A stretch of 64,000 nucleotides of DNA from Coriobacteriaceae bacterium (lineage in GTDB: Bacteria; Actinomycetota; Coriobacteriia; Coriobacteriales; Coriobacteriaceae), in the NCBI GenBank assembly GCA_902399975.1, contig CABOHA010000001.1:831397-895396 (forward strand), written 5' to 3'. A model generated the notes under the pieces. The model worked only from the letters and a program-made list of their open reading frames with translations, did not search any database and was not told the origin of the DNA. The position numbers and the translations under genes are program-made. The stretch's first letter is position 1, and every line of letters starts with the position of its first letter. This document shows positions 8,913-19,048 of this stretch, piece after piece.

Positions 8913-10205
8913 GTGCTCGCACCCCATATTTCCGTCGTCAACCTCGGCTGCCGTGTCAACCGGGTTGAGTCTGACCGTATCACTGCCGATCTTATGCGCC
9001 TGGGCTTTGCTATGGTGGAGCCCCAGGATGCCGATCTGATCGTCATTAACACCTGTGCCGTTACGGGCGAGGCCGAGGCCAAGACACGTAAGGCCGTCCG
9101 TCATGCGCTGGCCCATCCAAACGAGCCTTATGTGCTCGTGACCGGTTGCGTGGTCAATTTGCATCCCGAGGAGCTGTTGGAGCTTTCGGATCGCGTGATC
9201 GCCGAGCCGTCCAAGATCGATGTCGCCGAACGTGTCTGCGAGGTGCTGGGCGTTGAGTCCGATAGCGTTCCCGCCTGCAGCGATGACGAGGTGGTCGATG
9301 CGCTCGGTCGCTCTCGCCTGGGCGTGAAGATCCAGGACGGCTGCAACCATCGCTGCACCTATTGCATTGTGTGGAAGGCGCGCGGCCCCGAGCGCTCCGT
9401 GCCCGTCGAGTCCGTGCTTGAGCGAGTTCGCGAGGCCCAGGAGGCCGGCGTGCCCGAGGTGGTGCTGACCGGTGTGAACCTGGGTGCCTACGATGGCAAG
9501 AGCGCGACCGACGAGCATGTCGAAATCGATGAGCTGCTCGAGGCCATCATGGAGCGCACGACTATTGCGCATGTGCGCATTTCCTCGGTCGAACCCATGG
9601 ATATCTCTGAGCGCCTGCTTAAGGTTATGGCGCGCTATCCGCAGCGTATCGCCCCGTTTTTGCACCTGCCCGTGCAGTCCGGCTGTACGGCGACGCTGCA
9701 TCGCATGGGTCGTCCCTATAGTGCGGAGGCCTTTGAGGACACGGTGCGTATGATTCGCGCCAACTTGCCCCAGGCGTCTCTTTCGTGCGATGTCATCGTC
9801 GGTTTTCCTGGTGAGACGGACGAGGAGTTCGAGGAGTCGCTGGCGCTGTGCCGCCGTGTGGGTTTCTCGCGTATGCACGTGTTCCGCTATAGCAAGCGTC
9901 CCGGTACCCTTGCTGCCGACATGCCCGACCAGGTGCCGCCCGAGGTTATGGCCGAGCGCAGCCGTCGTATGCGAGACACGGCGCAGGAGCTCGCTATTGC
10001 CGATGCTCGTCGTCGCGTGGGCACTGTCGAGCGTGCCGTGCTCGAGTATGGTGACAGCCTGACGCTCGGTTCGTTCCATCATGCCCGTCTTGACGATACC
10101 TGTGGACTTACAGCCCCGTGCCTGCTCGATGTTGCTATCATCGGAGTCGATGATTCCGGCTTGGTCCATGCGCGCAGGGAGGTCCATGGAAGCCTCGAAG
10201 ATTAG
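8913..10205 (+). CDS. mtaB: tRNA t6A37 methylthiotransferase MtaB
   Basis: This 430-residue radical SAM methylthiotransferase makes ms2t6A at position 37 of tRNAs. The N-terminal cluster-binding domain starts SVVNLGCRVNRVESD, a signature closer to MtaB than to MiaB or RimO, followed by INTCAVTGEAEAKTR. The radical SAM motif is CNHRCTYC near residue 146. A TRAM-like C-terminus follows. The start is a GTG 9 nt after dnaJ. It overlaps phoH by 20 nt, which suggests one transcript. Confidence 0.88.
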   Translation: MLAPHISVVNLGCRVNRVESDRITADLMRLGFAMVEPQDADLIVINTCAVTGEAEAKTRKAVRHALAHPNEPYVLVTGCVVNLHPEELLELSDRVIAEPSKIDVAERVCEVLGVESDSVPACSDDEVVDALGRSRLGVKIQDGCNHRCTYCIVWKARGPERSVPVESVLERVREAQEAGVPEVVLTGVNLGAYDGKSATDEHVEIDELLEAIMERTTIAHVRISSVEPMDISERLLKVMARYPQRIAPFLHLPVQSGCTATLHRMGRPYSAEAFEDTVRMIRANLPQASLSCDVIVGFPGETDEEFEESLALCRRVGFSRMHVFRYSKRPGTLAADMPDQVPPEVMAERSRRMRDTAQELAIADARRRVGTVERAVLEYGDSLTLGSFHHARLDDTCGLTAPCLLDVAIIGVDDSGLVHARREVHGSLED

Positions 10206-11172
10206 ACTTACCGTTCCCGAGGGAATTGATCCCTCGTGCGTTTTGGGCGCCGGCGACGGCGTCCTTCGTGCACTCGAGAGCTTGGTTCGCGCCCATGTGG
10301 TCGCCCGTGGCGATAGCATCGCCGTGAGCGGTGACCCGGACGAGGTCGAGCTCGTGGCTCGCTTTTTCGAACATGCTTTTCGCGAGGCGGCGGCCGGTCG
10401 TACCCTGTCTGCCGACGATGTCTCTCGCTGCATGGCCGTCTTGCGCGACGGTGAGCACGAGGCTACGTCGCTTCGCGATGACGTGCTGCTTTCGTATCGC
10501 GGCCGCGTCATTCGCCCCAAGACGCTCGGGCAAAAGCGCTATGTGGATGCCATCCGCTCGCATACCATCACGTTTGGCCTGGGTCCAGCCGGTACCGGTA
10601 AGACTTATCTGGCCATGGCGCTCGCCGTTGCCGCGCTCAAGCGCCACGAGGTGGGCCGTTTGATCTTGACGCGTCCGGTTGTCGAAGCAGGGGAGAACCT
10701 GGGCTTTTTGCCCGGCACCCTCGAGGAAAAGATCGATCCGTACATGCGTCCGCTCTACGACGCCCTTTTTGACATGATGGATCGCGAGCGCACCGATGAG
10801 CTTATGGAGCGCGGCGTGATCGAGATCGCCCCGCTTGCCTATATGCGCGGTCGTACGCTGAGCGATGCCTTCGTGGTGCTCGACGAAGCGCAAAATACCA
10901 CGCCCGAGCAGATGAAGATGTTCCTGACACGACTTGGATTCAACTCCAAGTTCGTGATTACCGGCGACCTCAGCCAGCGCGACCTGGTGGGTCGTCGTGG
11001 CGGCTTGGCGGATGTCGAGAAGATTTTGGGCCGTGTCGACGATGTGGCATTTTCTCACCTCGAGCGTGCCGACGTGGTGCGTCATGCCCTGGTGGGTCGT
11101 ATCGTCGAGGCATATGATGCTTATGATGACGTGCGTGAGCAGCGCTCGCGCGACCGAAAGGAGTCCCGTTGA
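10186..11172 (+). CDS. phoH: PhoH family ATPase
   Basis: This 328-residue protein has Walker A GPAGTGKTYLAMA and Walker B FVVLDEAQNTTPEQMKMFLTR, the PhoH hallmark, plus ITGDLSQRDL. It is a cytoplasmic ATPase of the PhoH/YbeZ type, linked with YbeY in RNA processing and ribosome quality control. ATG 10186 is chosen because GCAGGGAGG precedes it; earlier starts lie deep inside mtaB. The stop overlaps the ybeY start. Confidence 0.93.
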   Translation: MEASKIRLTVPEGIDPSCVLGAGDGVLRALESLVRAHVVARGDSIAVSGDPDEVELVARFFEHAFREAAAGRTLSADDVSRCMAVLRDGEHEATSLRDDVLLSYRGRVIRPKTLGQKRYVDAIRSHTITFGLGPAGTGKTYLAMALAVAALKRHEVGRLILTRPVVEAGENLGFLPGTLEEKIDPYMRPLYDALFDMMDRERTDELMERGVIEIAPLAYMRGRTLSDAFVVLDEAQNTTPEQMKMFLTRLGFNSKFVITGDLSQRDLVGRRGGLADVEKILGRVDDVAFSHLERADVVRHALVGRIVEAYDAYDDVREQRSRDRKESR

Positions 11173-11678
11173 GTGTATTGATCAGCAACGATGCCGAGCT
11201 CGATACGCTGCTCGACGCGCAAGAGGTGGAGCACATCTGCGAGGTCGTGCTTGCCGCCGAGGGCGTTGAGCGTGAAGTTGAGATTTCCCTTTCGTATGTC
11301 GACGAGGACGAGATGCACGAGCTCAACCACGAGTGGCGCGGTATCGACCGCACCACCGATGTGCTCTCGTTTGAGTGCGATTCGGCCTTTGACGATGACA
11401 TTCCCGCCGATGAGACGCTCGAGCTCGGCGATATTATCTTGGCCCCGCAGGTTATTGCCCGTCAGGCCCCCGGTTTTGGCAATAGTCCCGCTGATGAGTG
11501 CCGTCTGATGCTCGTACACGGAATGCTGCACCTGCTGGGCTATGACCACATCGAGGACGACGAGGCCGAGGTCATGGAGGCCCGCGAGGACGCCATCCTG
11601 CGCGATCTGGCGCTCGAGCGCGGCGAGGACCCCAAGCTAGTCCACGTCGGCCCCATCACCAACCATGCCCACGACTAG
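11169..11678 (+). CDS. ybeY: Endoribonuclease YbeY (rRNA maturation)
   Basis: The protein has 169 residues with the zinc motif HGMLHLLGYDH near the C-terminus (three His ligands) and RGIDRTTDVLSF in the middle, both diagnostic. YbeY takes part in 16S rRNA 3'-end maturation and 70S quality control. The start is TTG 11169, overlapping the phoH stop, with AAAGGAG a few bases upstream; TTG 11178 is an alternative. Placement between phoH and era is a widely conserved arrangement. Confidence 0.93.
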   Translation: MSVLISNDAELDTLLDAQEVEHICEVVLAAEGVEREVEISLSYVDEDEMHELNHEWRGIDRTTDVLSFECDSAFDDDIPADETLELGDIILAPQVIARQAPGFGNSPADECRLMLVHGMLHLLGYDHIEDDEAEVMEAREDAILRDLALERGEDPKLVHVGPITNHAHD

Positions 11679-11687
11679 GAGCCGTCT

Positions 11688-12065
11688 ATGATTCCCGGAT
11701 CGAACAAGGACCATCCGTCCTTTTTAAAGTCGTTTTCTTACGCCATGGAGGGCTTCGTCACCGCCGTCAAGACCGAGCGCAACATTAAGGTCATGCTCGT
11801 GGCGGGCGTGTGCACCGTCATTGCCGGCTGCATCGTGGGGCTCGACATTGCCGAGTGGGCCACGATTATCATCTGTTGTGGCCTGGTGATTCACGGCGAG
11901 CTGTGCAACACCGCTATGGAGGCTATCGTCGACCTAGCGACCCAGGAGCTCCATCCGCTGGCCAAGCGTGCGAAGGACATCGCCGCCGCCTCTGTATACG
12001 TTCTTTCCATCACCGCCGCGATTGTGGGCGTGCTGGTATTTGCCCACGCGCTCGGCTTTATTTAG
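11688..12065 (+). CDS. dgkA: Diacylglycerol/undecaprenol kinase family protein
   Basis: This 125-residue integral membrane protein has three hydrophobic segments and the family motif ELCNTAMEAIVDL, with downstream KRAKDIAAASVYV providing metal and ATP contacts. In Gram-positive bacteria this DgkA type usually phosphorylates undecaprenol, recycling the cell-wall lipid carrier. It lies 9 nt after ybeY and 12 nt before era, within a classic ybeY-dgkA-era-recO order. Confidence 0.92.
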   Translation: MIPGSNKDHPSFLKSFSYAMEGFVTAVKTERNIKVMLVAGVCTVIAGCIVGLDIAEWATIIICCGLVIHGELCNTAMEAIVDLATQELHPLAKRAKDIAAASVYVLSITAAIVGVLVFAHALGFI

Positions 12066-12077
12066 AAAGGGATTCCC

Positions 12078-13145
12078 ATGTCCGACAATATGCAGTCTAC
12101 CGATGAGATTTTGGACGACGAGTCCCTGGATGCTAAGGCGACCGAGGATTGCGATGAGGTCGAGGAGTTCGACCCGTTTGAGGGCATGAGCGACGAGGAG
12201 CTCGACGCCCTGTGCGACGAGGACGACAGCCTCGCGGGCTTTGGCGACGTTGAGCCCGGTTTCCGCAGTGGCTTCGTGGCCTTGGTCGGCCGCCCCAACG
12301 CCGGTAAGTCAACGCTGCTCAACGCCTGCTATGGCAAAAAGGTCGCCATCACCTCGCCGGTGGCCCAGACGACCCGCCGTCGCATGCGCGCCGTCGTCAA
12401 CCGCCCCGGCTACCAGCTGGTCTTTGTCGATACCCCGGGTATCCACAAGCCCAAGGACGGTCTAGGGTCCGAGCTCAACAAGAGCGCGCTGTTCGAGCTG
12501 AACGATGTCGATGTTGTCGCGTTTTTGATTGATGCCACTAAACCGATCGGCAGGGGAGACGCTTGGGTTGCCGAGCGTGTCAAGAATGCCCGTTCCAAGA
12601 AGGTCCTGGTGCTCACCAAGGCCGATGAAGCCGACCCCGCACAGGTCATGGAGCAGCTTAAGGCCGCCCACGAGCTTATGGAATATGACGACGAGATCGT
12701 GACGTCGTCGGTCAAGAACTTTAACGTCGATGCCTTCATCGAGACCGTTGCGCACTTTTTGCCCGAGGGTCCGCGTTGGTTCCCCGAGGACATGGGTACC
12801 GACGCTTCCGATGAGACGCTCGTTGCCGAGTTTGTGCGCGAGAAGGTCTTGCGCCGCACCCGTGATGAGATCCCGCACTCCGTGGGCGTGATTTGCGATG
12901 CGCTTAAGCAGACCAAGAAGGTGCTGCGCGTGCACGCCACCATTTACGTCGAGCGCGAGGGCCAAAAGGGCATCATCATCGGCAAGGGCGGCGAGATGAT
13001 CAAACATATCGGCATCGACGCCCGTCGCGACCTTGAGCGCATCTTTGGCACCCAGGTCTTTTTGGAGCTGGACGTGAAGGTCAAGGCCGGCTGGCGTGAC
13101 GACGAGGCCCAGATTCGCCGCTTTGGCTATAACGCCGAGGATTAG
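12078..13145 (+). CDS. era: GTPase Era with acidic N-terminal extension
   Basis: This 355-residue GTPase acts in 30S assembly by binding the 16S rRNA 3' end. GRPNAGKST (G1), DTPGIHKP (G3) and LTKADEAD (G4) are present, followed by the KH domain with KGIIIGKGGEMIKHIG. The usual Era core starts near residue 63. It is preceded by about 60 residues of which about 25 are Asp or Glu, with almost no basic residues. The start ATG 12078 has AAAGGG upstream and no good internal start lies before the P-loop, so the extension looks real. Confidence 0.95.
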   Translation: MSDNMQSTDEILDDESLDAKATEDCDEVEEFDPFEGMSDEELDALCDEDDSLAGFGDVEPGFRSGFVALVGRPNAGKSTLLNACYGKKVAITSPVAQTTRRRMRAVVNRPGYQLVFVDTPGIHKPKDGLGSELNKSALFELNDVDVVAFLIDATKPIGRGDAWVAERVKNARSKKVLVLTKADEADPAQVMEQLKAAHELMEYDDEIVTSSVKNFNVDAFIETVAHFLPEGPRWFPEDMGTDASDETLVAEFVREKVLRRTRDEIPHSVGVICDALKQTKKVLRVHATIYVEREGQKGIIIGKGGEMIKHIGIDARRDLERIFGTQVFLELDVKVKAGWRDDEAQIRRFGYNAED

Positions 13146-13160
13146 GGACACGCGGCGCGA

Positions 13161-13910
13161 ATGGCAGGTTCTCGTACATATCGCACGAAAGTGCTCGTGC
13201 TCGATAAGACGAAGCTCAAAGAGACGGACCTGATCCTGACGATGCTTGACGAGCGGGGTCGGCAGGTTCGTGCCGTGGCAAAGGGCGCCCGCAAACCCGG
13301 CGGACGCCTGGCTGCGCGCTGCGAGATGTTCTGTACCGTTGATCTGCTGCTTGCGCATGGACGGTCGCTCGACGTGGTTTCCCAGGCCGAGCTTATGGAG
13401 GCGCCGCTCGGCGCTGCTCCCGATTACGAGATGACATGCGCCGCAAGCGCGATCGCCGAGGTCGCGCGCGTGTGCTCGTTCGAGGACGCCGAGGACCCGT
13501 TTACCTTTGCCATAACGCAGCGAGCGCTTGCCCTGGTGGGCAGCGGGCTCGACGCGGCGCATATGGATCTACTTGTGGCGGCATATGTCTTTAAGCTGCT
13601 GTCGCACGTTGGCTATCGACCCGATTTTTCGGCCTGCGTGCTGTGCGGAGACCCCATGCTGTCGTATTTTTCGCCCCAGGCGGGCGGTCTCATGTGCGGG
13701 TCGTGCGCGTCGAGCGTTCCGGGTGCTGAGCTGGTGTCGACCGGTGAGGTCGCGTGGCTGCGCGCCCTCATGTCCATGACCTTCGATGTGCTTATGACCG
13801 AGAGGATCGACCCCCATACAGCAGTTTTTTTGCTCGGGCTTTCGCATGTGTGGGCGGCGACGCATACCGACCAGCGCCTCCGTGCGATGGAATTCATGTT
13901 GGGTCGGTGA
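13161..13910 (+). CDS. recO: DNA repair protein RecO
   Basis: This 249-residue protein has an N-terminal OB fold (RTKVLVLDKTKLKETDLILTM near residue 7), a helical domain, and a zinc site near residue 157 with CVLCGD then CGSCAS. RecO helps load RecA onto SSB-coated gaps together with RecR. It follows era by 15 nt. The ribosome binding site is weak, suggesting coupled translation. Confidence 0.93.
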   Translation: MAGSRTYRTKVLVLDKTKLKETDLILTMLDERGRQVRAVAKGARKPGGRLAARCEMFCTVDLLLAHGRSLDVVSQAELMEAPLGAAPDYEMTCAASAIAEVARVCSFEDAEDPFTFAITQRALALVGSGLDAAHMDLLVAAYVFKLLSHVGYRPDFSACVLCGDPMLSYFSPQAGGLMCGSCASSVPGAELVSTGEVAWLRALMSMTFDVLMTERIDPHTAVFLLGLSHVWAATHTDQRLRAMEFMLGR

Positions 13911-14048
13911 TGATGCGCATGGGCGGTCTGCTTGTGGTAACATACCGACCTGTTGGTACCTCGACCTTGGTTGCTCGCTCCACCGGCGGCTTCCCAGTCC
14001 GAGGCGAATCGAGTCGCCCGTGGGCGACGCAAAACGAAAGGTGAAACA
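13911..14048 (+). other. Leader region of rpsO
   Basis: This 138-nt gap holds a TACCGACCTGTTGGTA dyad near 13943 and a compact stem (GTCGCCC at 14013-14019 with GGGCGAC at 14022-14028) ending 20 nt before the rpsO ATG. S15 often represses its own mRNA through leader structures, so autoregulation is possible. A GGTAACAT at 13936-13943 could be a -10 element, but no good -35 was found. Confidence 0.3.
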
Positions 14049-14327
14049 ATGACTGTTTCCAAAGAGCGCAAGGCGGAGCTGACTGCCCAGTTCGGTAACA
14101 CCCCGGTCGATACCGGCAACCCCAAGGTTCAGGTCGCCATCCTGACCGAGCGCATCAAGGAGCTGACCGAGCACATGAAGTCCCACCAGAAGGACTTCCA
14201 CACCCGTCGTGGCCTGCTCATGCTCGTCGGCCGTCGTCGTCGTCTTCTCTCCTACATCAAGAAGAACGACATCGTCGAGTATCGTGAGCTCATCAAGGCT
14301 CTGGGCATCCGCGACAACATCCAGTAG
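14049..14327 (+). CDS. rpsO: 30S ribosomal protein S15
   Basis: This 92-residue protein begins MTVSKERKAELTAQFG and carries the family stretch HTRRGLLMLVGRRRRLLSYI near the middle. S15 binds the 16S rRNA three-way junction early in 30S assembly. ATG 14049 is preceded by GAAAGGTG. The longer frame upstream lacks a ribosome binding site. rpsO-pnp adjacency is nearly universal. Confidence 0.97.
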   Translation: MTVSKERKAELTAQFGNTPVDTGNPKVQVAILTERIKELTEHMKSHQKDFHTRRGLLMLVGRRRRLLSYIKKNDIVEYRELIKALGIRDNIQ

Positions 14328-14343
14328 GATTTGTACATGCAAG

Positions 14344-14373
14344 GAGCGTCCTGCGCAGCGGGGCGCTCTTTTT
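14344..14373 (+). terminator. Terminator or attenuator between rpsO and pnp
   Basis: GAGCGTCCTGC pairs with the following GCAGCGGGGCGCTC through about 11 bp including two wobble pairs, and is followed by five T. It would end rpsO transcripts while allowing partial read-through to pnp. Confidence 0.75.
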
Positions 14374-14476
14374 GTGTAAGGGCGTGAACAATCACGCTCT
14401 GAAGCGTGGCGGGGGCAGGGGGCCCGCGTCACATGAGGAGCCTGCAGGCAAGGGGCCTGCGGGGTAAAGGAGAACA

Positions 14477-16723
<2,247 letters not shown>

Positions 16724-16746
16724 CAGCCGCACATAAGCAGCTCAAC

Positions 16747-16777
16747 AAGGGCGACTCCGGACAGGGGTCGCCCTTTT
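16747..16777 (+). terminator. Rho-independent terminator after pnp
   Basis: AAGGGCGAC at 16747-16755 pairs with GTCGCCCTT at 16767-16775, extended inward by a few pairs, followed by TTTT. Its 3' side is also the beginning of the left arm of the large palindrome that follows. Confidence 0.88.
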
Positions 16778-16916
16778 GCTGTTCCCGGCGGGGGCCGCGG
16801 GTAAAGTTTCCTGCTCTACAGTCCTGCTCGCACGGAGAGCACATTAAGTGCTCTCCGGCTCGTGCGGAACTCGCGATAAACTTTACCCGCGGCCCCCGCC
16901 GGGAACAGCAAAAGGG
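16771..16916. repeat. Long palindromic element A (39-bp perfect arms, conserved core)
   Basis: The arms at 16771-16809 and 16878-16916 are perfect inverted complements over 39 bp. The 68-nt core holds an inner hairpin (GGAGAGCAC-ATTAA-GTGCTCTCC) flanked by two non-complementary stretches, CTGCTCTACAGTCCTGC and TGCGGAACTCGCGA. The same core recurs in inverted orientation in element B. The left arm takes in the end of the pnp terminator. Function unknown; it could act as a terminator, a structured RNA or a REP/MITE-like element. The remaining 129 nt up to element B are AT-rich and hold no gene. Confidence 0.9.
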
Positions 16917-17045
16917 CCGGTGGGTGATGCTTGCGATTTTGTCAGATGGTCTATTCAGTTTTCTTTTTTCCTGAATTGTCGATACTTTCTCTTCCGGTAT
17001 ATCCTCAGATAAAACCGCCCAAAATAGACTTGTCCCTTTTTGACA

Positions 17046-17188
17046 GGTCTGGGGCCATCGGGGGCCGGGGCGGGTTAAGTTTGTCGCGAGTTCCGCACGC
17101 AAAGGAAAGCACTTAATGTGCTTTCCGTCTTGCGCAGGACTGTAGAGCAGCAAACTTAACCCGCCCCGGCCCCCGATGGCTCCAGACC
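17046..17188. repeat. Long palindromic element B (38-bp arms, core inverted relative to element A)
   Basis: The arms at 17046-17083 and 17151-17188 match over 38 bp with one G/T wobble. The 67-nt core, read on the minus strand, reproduces the element A core: CTGCTCTACAGTCCTGC, an inner hairpin, then TGCGGAACTCGCGA. The inner hairpin is GGAAAGCAC/GTGCTTTCC instead of GGAGAGCAC/GTGCTCTCC, a compensated pair change. The arms differ in sequence from element A away from the core, but each pair stays complementary. Confidence 0.9.
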
Positions 17189-17228
17189 GGCGGGATAGAC
17201 CGGTTCAGATGGGGCTTTGATGCATGGG

Positions 17229-17257
17229 TGGTCTGTTGTTGTGCAAATGGGTATCAT
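17229..17257 (+). promoter_or_regulatory. Possible rnj promoter
   Basis: TGGTCT and TATCAT are separated by 17 nt, and the -10 sits in the GGGTATCAT context that recurs at other promoters here. The rnj start is 120 nt downstream. Confidence 0.4.
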
Positions 17258-17376
17258 ACTGTGGTTATTGCATCGACTCTGCGATGCATGTTTGTACGTT
17301 CCCGGCGGTCGGTTTGCCAGAAGCGCCCCGTCGGTTGTTCCAGACCCGTTTCGAAGAAAGGAAACCACACTAACCT

Positions 17377-19047
17377 ATGGCAGCTAAAAAATCATCTCCC
17401 TTGAAGATCATCCCGCTTGGCGGCCTTGACGGCATCGGCAAGAACATGACGGTCTTCGAGTGCGGCGACGACATGGTGCTCGTCGACGCCGGCCTCATGT
17501 TCCCGGATGACTCCCAGCCTGGTATCGACCTGGTGCTTCCCGACTACACCTATGTTTTGGAGAACGAGGAGAAGCTCCGCGGTATCGTCGTCACTCACGG
17601 CCACGAGGACCACACCGGTTCGCTTCCGTATCTGCTGCAGGACCTCAACAATAAGGTGCCCATCTTCTCGAGCAAGCTGACGCTTGGCTTTATCGAGGGC
17701 AAGCTTTCTGAGTTCCGCATCCGCGCACCCAAGTTCCGCGAGGTCAAGGGCGGCAGCCATGTCAACCTCGGCGGCATCTCGCTCGACTTCTTCTCGATGA
17801 CGCACTCCATCCCCGGCGCTCTGGGCGTGTTCATCCGCACCAATCAGGGCACCGTTATGCACACCGGCGACTTTAAGCTCGACCAGACGCCCATCGATGG
17901 CGTTACGCCCGACTATGCCGCTATCAGCCGCTTTGCCAAGCAGGGCATCGACCTGCTGCTTTCCGACTCCACCAATGCCACGGTTCCCGGCTTTACCAAG
18001 TCCGAGGCCGAGGTTGGTCCCAACCTGCTGCACGCCATCAAGAACGCCCCGGGTCGCGTGTTCGTCGCATCGTTCTCGAGCCACATCCATCGTTTGCAGC
18101 AGATCTGCGATGCCGCCCGCAAGTGCGGCCGTAAGGTCGTTGTGACCGGTCGCTCCATGCTCACGAACACCCGCGTGGCGCGCGAGCTCGGTTACCTCAA
18201 CATCGATGACGCCGATATCATCGATGCCTTCGATATTGATAACCTGCCCGATGACAAGATCGTCGTCATGTGCACTGGTTCGCAGGGCGAGCCGCTGTCG
18301 GCCCTGTCCCGCATGGCCAATGGCGAGCACAAGACGCTCTCCATCCACGAGGGCGATACCGTTATCCTCTCGGCAACTCCCGTTCCTGGCAACGAGAAGG
18401 CCGTCCAGCAGGTCGTCAACAGCCTGGCCAAGCTCGGCTGCGACGTGTGGGATAAGAACCGCGCTCTCGTCCACGTCTCGGGTCACGGTAGCCAGGAGGA
18501 GCTCAAGCTTCTGATGGCCATGGCCAAGCCTACGTACTTTATGCCGGTCCACGGCGAGGCCGTGCATCTGCGCGCCCATGCCCAGCTGGCCCGCAAGATG
18601 GGTCTCAAGGACGATCATATCTTTATCCTCGATAACGGTGACACGCTCGAGATGCGCGGCGGTATCGTCAAGCGCGGTACGCCCGTCGAGTCCGGCGTCG
18701 TCTACGTCGACGGCCTGCGTATCGGCGATACCGACCCCATCGTCCTGCGCGATCGCCAGAAGCTCGCCAACGACGGTATGGTCACGGCCGTTGCCATCGT
18801 CTCCCTCAAACACAAGAAGATCGAGGCCATCGAGTTCTCGGGCCGCGGCGTCTCGTTTGCCATCGACGACCAGTTCTCCGAGGATGTCTCCGCGTCCATT
18901 ATGAAGACGATCGAGAAGGGTAAGTTTAGCTTTACCAGCAGCGGTTCCGATGCCATTCGCAAGGCCGTGCGCGATTCGCTCTCTAACTTTATCTGGAGCC
19001 GTACGCGCACCCGTCCGATGATCATCCCGGTCGTCATGGAGGTTTAG
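17377..19047 (+). CDS. rnj: Ribonuclease J
   Basis: This 556-residue metallo-beta-lactamase/beta-CASP nuclease has endo- and 5'-3' exonuclease activity. The metal motif is THGHEDHTG near residue 71, followed by MHTGDFKLDQTP, SDSTNA, the beta-CASP region and MPVHGE. The final roughly 100 residues form the RNase J C-terminal domain. GAAAGGAAACC precedes the ATG. With PNPase just upstream and RNase Y at 28.8 kb, this region encodes most of the Gram-positive type mRNA-decay machinery. Confidence 0.96.
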   Translation: MAAKKSSPLKIIPLGGLDGIGKNMTVFECGDDMVLVDAGLMFPDDSQPGIDLVLPDYTYVLENEEKLRGIVVTHGHEDHTGSLPYLLQDLNNKVPIFSSKLTLGFIEGKLSEFRIRAPKFREVKGGSHVNLGGISLDFFSMTHSIPGALGVFIRTNQGTVMHTGDFKLDQTPIDGVTPDYAAISRFAKQGIDLLLSDSTNATVPGFTKSEAEVGPNLLHAIKNAPGRVFVASFSSHIHRLQQICDAARKCGRKVVVTGRSMLTNTRVARELGYLNIDDADIIDAFDIDNLPDDKIVVMCTGSQGEPLSALSRMANGEHKTLSIHEGDTVILSATPVPGNEKAVQQVVNSLAKLGCDVWDKNRALVHVSGHGSQEELKLLMAMAKPTYFMPVHGEAVHLRAHAQLARKMGLKDDHIFILDNGDTLEMRGGIVKRGTPVESGVVYVDGLRIGDTDPIVLRDRQKLANDGMVTAVAIVSLKHKKIEAIEFSGRGVSFAIDDQFSEDVSASIMKTIEKGKFSFTSSGSDAIRKAVRDSLSNFIWSRTRTRPMIIPVVMEV

Positions 19048-19048
19048 T

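Noticed and set aside
7833..10520. An 895-residue open frame on the minus strand
   Set aside because: It runs antisense to dnaJ, mtaB and phoH. High-GC codon bias leaves long open shadows; its composition is Arg/His/Ala/Leu-rich with no motif or start signal.
16917..17045. Possible gene between palindromes A and B
   Set aside because: The short frame there (61 codons from 16931) has no ribosome binding site and runs into palindrome B.
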